From: a virus
DNA length: 25,683 nt
Direction: 5' to 3' (one strand)
Virus record (IMG/VR): IMGVR_UViG_3300018080_000543
Coordinates: 1-25,683 of that record
The translations under genes and the position numbers were made by a program. Shown piece by piece: positions 22,801 to 25,683 of the stretch. The notes below the pieces were generated by a model. It saw nothing but the letters and a program-made list of their open reading frames with translations, was not told the DNA's origin and did not search any database. Position 1 is the first letter of the stretch; each line of letters begins with the position of its first letter.

Positions 22801-25683
22801 ATAGCTTCGATATTTGCAGGTGGTAAGAAACTTCCCTATGATGAATTAAAGAAGTTTTCTAAAGTACAGATAAACCGTGAAGGTGTAGAGAACAACGCAA
22901 AAGCTGTTGTATCTTTTTCAGAAGCATTGAAAAAACTTACTGGTGTCCCTGATGTAAATTCTGTATTTGAAAACATAGATTCAAAAGAAATGGTTGAAAA
23001 ACTAGTTTCATTCCAATCACATGCCTTTGATCTAGATACAATAAAAAATAATTCTCAGGGTCTTCGTGAATTTTTATCCAGTTTCAGCGATATTAAGATA
23101 CAGATAAAACTAAAAGAAATTTCAGATATAAATGTTTCGGATATTAGGGAAAAAATACTAGAATTTACCAAAAGCAAGTTTGATAATTCAATTATAGAAT
23201 CTAACTCAAATGCAATAACCACATGGTTTAGCGCACTAGAACTTTTATCTAATGTTCCTTCTATACCTGATACTTTTTATAAAATAAACACTGCAGGCAT
23301 ACTAGAAACAATAGATCCTGCACAACGAACTGCGTTGTCATTATCTACTATCGAGAACAATTCACAAGCTCTTCAGTCTTTTAGTGCAGGATTGTTATCA
23401 TTGAAAGATGTTCCTTCTACAAGTGTATTATCTGCTATCACAGAATCACTAGAAATAGTTGCGCATCCTAGCTTTTTCAGCAAAATAGAACAAATAAGTA
23501 ACTCTGATTTGAATCTAGGAAATCTAGAAGCATTTTCTAGTGCTATGTTAACTATAGGGAATAGTTTTTCAGGGATAAGAGCAGATATAGATTCAGCGTC
23601 TATTATGTCTATAGCAGATAGTTTAAACTTGCTTAGCAAGTCAGGATCTGTTATAGATAATTTATCTATCATTAGTTCCGCGAACATAGATTCTAAAAAA
23701 ATACTCATGAATATAAAAGCTATTCAGTTTTATAATTCAATGATATCTGGTGTAAAAGAATTCACTAGTTGGGATTCATTAACTGCTTTATCAGATAGTT
23801 TATCTATGGTTGCTGACACTGTTATTAACAAATTACAAGAATTCAGTGAATATAAAATAGATAAGCGGGGTGCAGTTACTAATATAATGTCCCTTAAATT
23901 ATTTGGTGAGGTTCTTGGCGATATAAAATCATTAACAGATCCTAAATCATTGAGTTCTATAGTACAAGGTTTCCATATACTGCTAGGCAATAATAACTTA
24001 GTAAGTAAGATGCAGGAATTCTCTGCTCACGAAATAAACAGAAGCAGTTTAGTAACAAATGTCATGTCTCTTAAATTATTTGGAGAAGTGCTCAGTGATA
24101 TAAAATCATTAACAGATCCTAAATCATTGAGTTCTATAGTACAAGGTTTCCATATACTGCTAGGTAATAACTTAGTAAGTAAGATGCAGGAATTCTCTGC
24201 TCATGAAATAGATAGAAACAGTGTAGTAACAAATGTTATGTCACTAAAAATGTTTGCTGAAGTTTTGAGCGGTATTACTTCACTAGCAGATCCTAAATCG
24301 TTAAGTTCTATAGTACAAGGTTTCCATATACTGCTAGGTAATAATGATATAGCAAATAAACTATTAGAATTCGGCAGTTATTCTATTGATAGAAAATCTG
24401 TAGAAAGTAATCTGTATGCGCTAGAATCTTTTGGAAATACACTTGCAAATATTACTTCACTAGCAGATCCTAAATCATTGAGTTCTATAGTACAAGGTTT
24501 CCATATACTGTTTGCAAATAACAGTCTAGCAGAAAATCTAGAAAAATTTGGAAATTATGCAATAAACTCAGATGGAGTAACAAATAACATAGATTCATTA
24601 AGAATGTTCGGCCAGGTATTATCTAATATGACAAGCTTAGCTGACACAAAATCTGTTGAGTCTATAATGCAAGGATTTCAAACTTTATTCACTGATAAAA
24701 CTCTGATTAAAAATTTGCAGAGTTTCAGCGGGTTGGATATCAATAATGAAAGTATACAACGTAACACAGAATCTTTAGCAGTTTTTGCAGCAGCGATTAA
24801 TGATATCAGTTCTTATTCTAGTGTATCAAATATCAGTGAAGTGATAAGTTCTATTCAAGAAGTCTTATCTGATTCAAATTTAATTAAAAAACTACAAGAA
24901 TTCCAAGGTTATGAGCTTGATATTGACAAGATAAAAACTAATATCAGTGCATTATCAATTCTTCAAAATAGTTTGTCAGATATAAATTCTTCTACAGATT
25001 CATCTTCTACAGAAGGGATGCTATCTCAGTTATCATTGTTGTTTAACAATACATCTTTGTTAAAGCAGATGCAAAACTTTGGATCTTATGATATAAATTC
25101 TTCCGGAATAGAAAACAACGCTAGAACATTAAGTGTTTTGGGACGTATAATAAGCGAAACATCGCTGATAACGGATATAAGTTCACTGAGTTCCGTAATA
25201 GAAGGATTCAATCTTTTATTTTCTAATAGAGATCTGCTTACTAGACTACAAGAATTTGGAAATTATGGAATTAATCTAGACGGAGTTTCTACTAATACAC
25301 GTGCTATTGAGGTTTTCAGCAAAACTATATCTTCAATTACTTCACTAATAGATGTAAAATCGTTATATTCAATAGTTGAAGGATTCAATTTACTATTTTC
25401 CAGAAGTAATGTTGTTGAAAGACTGCAAGATTTTGGATCATATAAAATAAACCTAGATGGAGTTACTGCTAATACTCGCGCATTAGGTATATTCGGAAAA
25501 ACTATATCTTCAATAACGACTTTAGCAAACACAGATGTCTTGGGTTCTATACTAGATGGGTTTAATATCTTGACAAACAATCAAGATGTTATGCTTAATC
25601 TTCAGAAAATAGGAAACTATGATATAAATCTAGATGGAGTTACTGCTAATACACGTGCTTTAAGTATATTCGGAAAAACTATA
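19879..25683 (+). CDS. Giant tape-measure-like tail protein (partial, C-terminus outside window)
   Basis: The first 1,935 codons are visible and the frame is open to the right edge. An ATG at 19868 is in another frame and ends quickly, so 19879 (MVDEVKIVDVAGGPAAEATL) is the start; the ribosome site is weak (CTGG). Residues 1-540 are helical with amphipathic stretches (RAWGFFGNLASGIANLLGKF, then helices rich in Gln/Ala). Hydrophobic segments at about 543-587 and 640-676 (VVVGSVAAAIAAFFAGKKLL; ILGATAIGTSITLIGAGIAG) flank a GGSGGSGGSGGS linker at about 589-609. From about residue 737 to the edge are roughly twenty helical repeats of about 59 residues. Tape measures set tail length and enter the host membrane; helix content, hydrophobic segments, late promoter and the nearby gp26-like gene favour this. 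T4 gp29 is only 590 residues, so the length is striking, and a different virion role is possible. Confidence 0.65.
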   Translation, partial: MVDEVKIVDVAGGPAAEATLQELLKTVKKIAKDCCNSSKPESKVQSLYEKSVAQGTKSQKKNTAALDNSTTSLNRFSDALKRAWGFFGNLASGIANLLGKFTELAIGLTNAKTMGELLGKLPLVGSILEKMTGYYQEGANALRELSSVGAGFNNSLIDLKRSAAEAALPFDTFVNIIHRNSESMLFLGGTVTEGAKRFGKLTKTLRTSESSLLSLGYTMESLSEHTAGYLQLQARSGKLNQMTDAQLLKGSQQYLYELDRLAKITGRSRKEQEDIMNRQAAEANVAAMQARLSGEALQNFRGNLSQAAMLGPEMENAFKDLADGVAQTDLGKKISALSPEFARLAQDAAAGTVTQEEFVKRMQSSAKTLIDFSNGMGAAGIQALMTQGGFSELLGSMGTLNEYVSKKMDPKNAENESKRREQITDTFFKFEQVMTSIRKTIEKALIDSGIIELVGTGLTSLSEIITTSGVELTNLFKDLVDNPDFKSLFTDTSMWVERLKTQALEFIKNIKNLDFKEVVEQYFPEGIDSIVSGTAEIIKDSVSSIFSFIGKSIVDGFSSMFANPVVVGSVAAAIAAFFAGKKLLGAMSFGGSGGSGGSGGSGGSSGGSGALGKIGRGLGGLGGGIIQGLSEGLAAAGAVAPKMILGATAIGTSITLIGAGIAGATWILGKALPSFSEGLRSFEDINGDNLKNTAAGMLALSGAMAAFGGGSVVSGIGNLVGSIADGIAGLFGGNDPMEKLERFSSYNINAARVKSNAEALIAYSEAISSSGLGQAASGISGIVGGIANGILSLFGKEKIPFKELEKFAGYRLQTTKIKANAEAIIAFSSAMSALSKLNMGSGFSRVVSSVFEGIANFFSASKELPITEIRRFASMSLSDDNIRENFRILTLFGETIKQLPEEMNGERKGGIFELITSVFVGSKEVPWNSLLDFGNMKLPSSLPDKIELLAAFGRAISALPDNINGERAGGLFGAIASIFAGGKKLPYDELKKFSKVQINREGVENNAKAVVSFSEALKKLTGVPDVNSVFENIDSKEMVEKLVSFQSHAFDLDTIKNNSQGLREFLSSFSDIKIQIKLKEISDINVSDIREKILEFTKSKFDNSIIESNSNAITTWFSALELLSNVPSIPDTFYKINTAGILETIDPAQRTALSLSTIENNSQALQSFSAGLLSLKDVPSTSVLSAITESLEIVAHPSFFSKIEQISNSDLNLGNLEAFSSAMLTIGNSFSGIRADIDSASIMSIADSLNLLSKSGSVIDNLSIISSANIDSKKILMNIKAIQFYNSMISGVKEFTSWDSLTALSDSLSMVADTVINKLQEFSEYKIDKRGAVTNIMSLKLFGEVLGDIKSLTDPKSLSSIVQGFHILLGNNNLVSKMQEFSAHEINRSSLVTNVMSLKLFGEVLSDIKSLTDPKSLSSIVQGFHILLGNNLVSKMQEFSAHEIDRNSVVTNVMSLKMFAEVLSGITSLADPKSLSSIVQGFHILLGNNDIANKLLEFGSYSIDRKSVESNLYALESFGNTLANITSLADPKSLSSIVQGFHILFANNSLAENLEKFGNYAINSDGVTNNIDSLRMFGQVLSNMTSLADTKSVESIMQGFQTLFTDKTLIKNLQSFSGLDINNESIQRNTESLAVFAAAINDISSYSSVSNISEVISSIQEVLSDSNLIKKLQEFQGYELDIDKIKTNISALSILQNSLSDINSSTDSSSTEGMLSQLSLLFNNTSLLKQMQNFGSYDINSSGIENNARTLSVLGRIISETSLITDISSLSSVIEGFNLLFSNRDLLTRLQEFGNYGINLDGVSTNTRAIEVFSKTISSITSLIDVKSLYSIVEGFNLLFSRSNVVERLQDFGSYKINLDGVTANTRALGIFGKTISSITTLANTDVLGSILDGFNILTNNQDVMLNLQKIGNYDINLDGVTANTRALSIFGKTI
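22090..25683 (+). repeat. Array of about 59-residue (177-bp) repeats in the giant tail protein
   Basis: Units share the frame L..F..Y.I....V..N...L..FG..L..I..L.......S...GF..L..N. Units are highly diverged at the left and much closer at the right. In 23881-24510, the 20-base string AGTTCTATAGTACAAGGTTT recurs at 23953, 24130, 24304 and 24481 (steps of 177, 174 and 177). A second close family with CTAGATGGAGT or a near variant recurs at 25276, 25453 and 25630 (steps of 177). The array continues beyond the right edge. Confidence 0.9.

Noticed and set aside
23881-24510. CRISPR or mobile repeat
   Set aside because: The 174-177-base period is a multiple of three throughout and encodes one protein repeat; no inverted ends or spacers.

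Overview
The window is a stretch of a T4-like (contractile-tailed) phage genome. Its proteins most resemble, from memory, those of marine T4-like phages such as cyanophages and pelagiphages. The DNA is AT-rich (roughly one third G+C by eye), the structural genes follow T4 logic with marine-type sequences, and late-promoter octamers of the T4 type (TATAAATA or ATAAATA) sit in front of the virion genes. No photosynthesis or other host-metabolism gene is present, so the host cannot be named from this window.

Layout. (1) 1-7756, minus strand: a baseplate operon transcribed gp48-like tube cap, gp53, a large probable hub protein, a gp5-like spike ending in a Cys/His peptidase-type lysin domain, gp25 and gp6 (gp6 runs off the left edge). 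(2) 7780-13959, plus strand: an early/middle-type block behind a consensus sigma70-like promoter. It holds the late sigma factor gp55, an inserted free-standing homing-endonuclease-like gene, then (behind a second sigma70-like promoter) gp47 and gp46 of the recombination nuclease, a small unknown protein and a PD-(D/E)xK resolvase-like nuclease. (3) 13960-14345: a G+C-rich, hairpin-dense non-coding segment, a candidate structured RNA. (4) 14602-17612, plus strand: two translationally coupled, late-promoter-driven proteins that look like virion components. (5) 17643-19774, minus strand: a gp26-like tail/baseplate assembly protein with a strong candidate for programmed -1 frameshifting, preceded by a two-gene operon of a kinase-like protein and an ADP-ribosyltransferase-like protein. 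(6) 19879-25683, plus strand: the first 1,935 codons of a giant tape-measure-like protein with a natural Gly-Gly-Ser linker and a long array of about 59-residue repeats.

How it works together: the host RNA polymerase can read gp55 from the consensus early promoter, and gp55 then directs polymerase to the ATAAATA-type promoters that drive the baseplate, tail and effector genes. Early and late promoters touch back to back at 7774-7808. gp46/gp47 and the resolvase-like nuclease form a recombination/DNA-processing group. The most unusual points are the structured RNA, the predicted gp26 frameshift fusion, the kinase plus ADP-ribosyltransferase pair under late control, and the repeat array of the giant tail protein.
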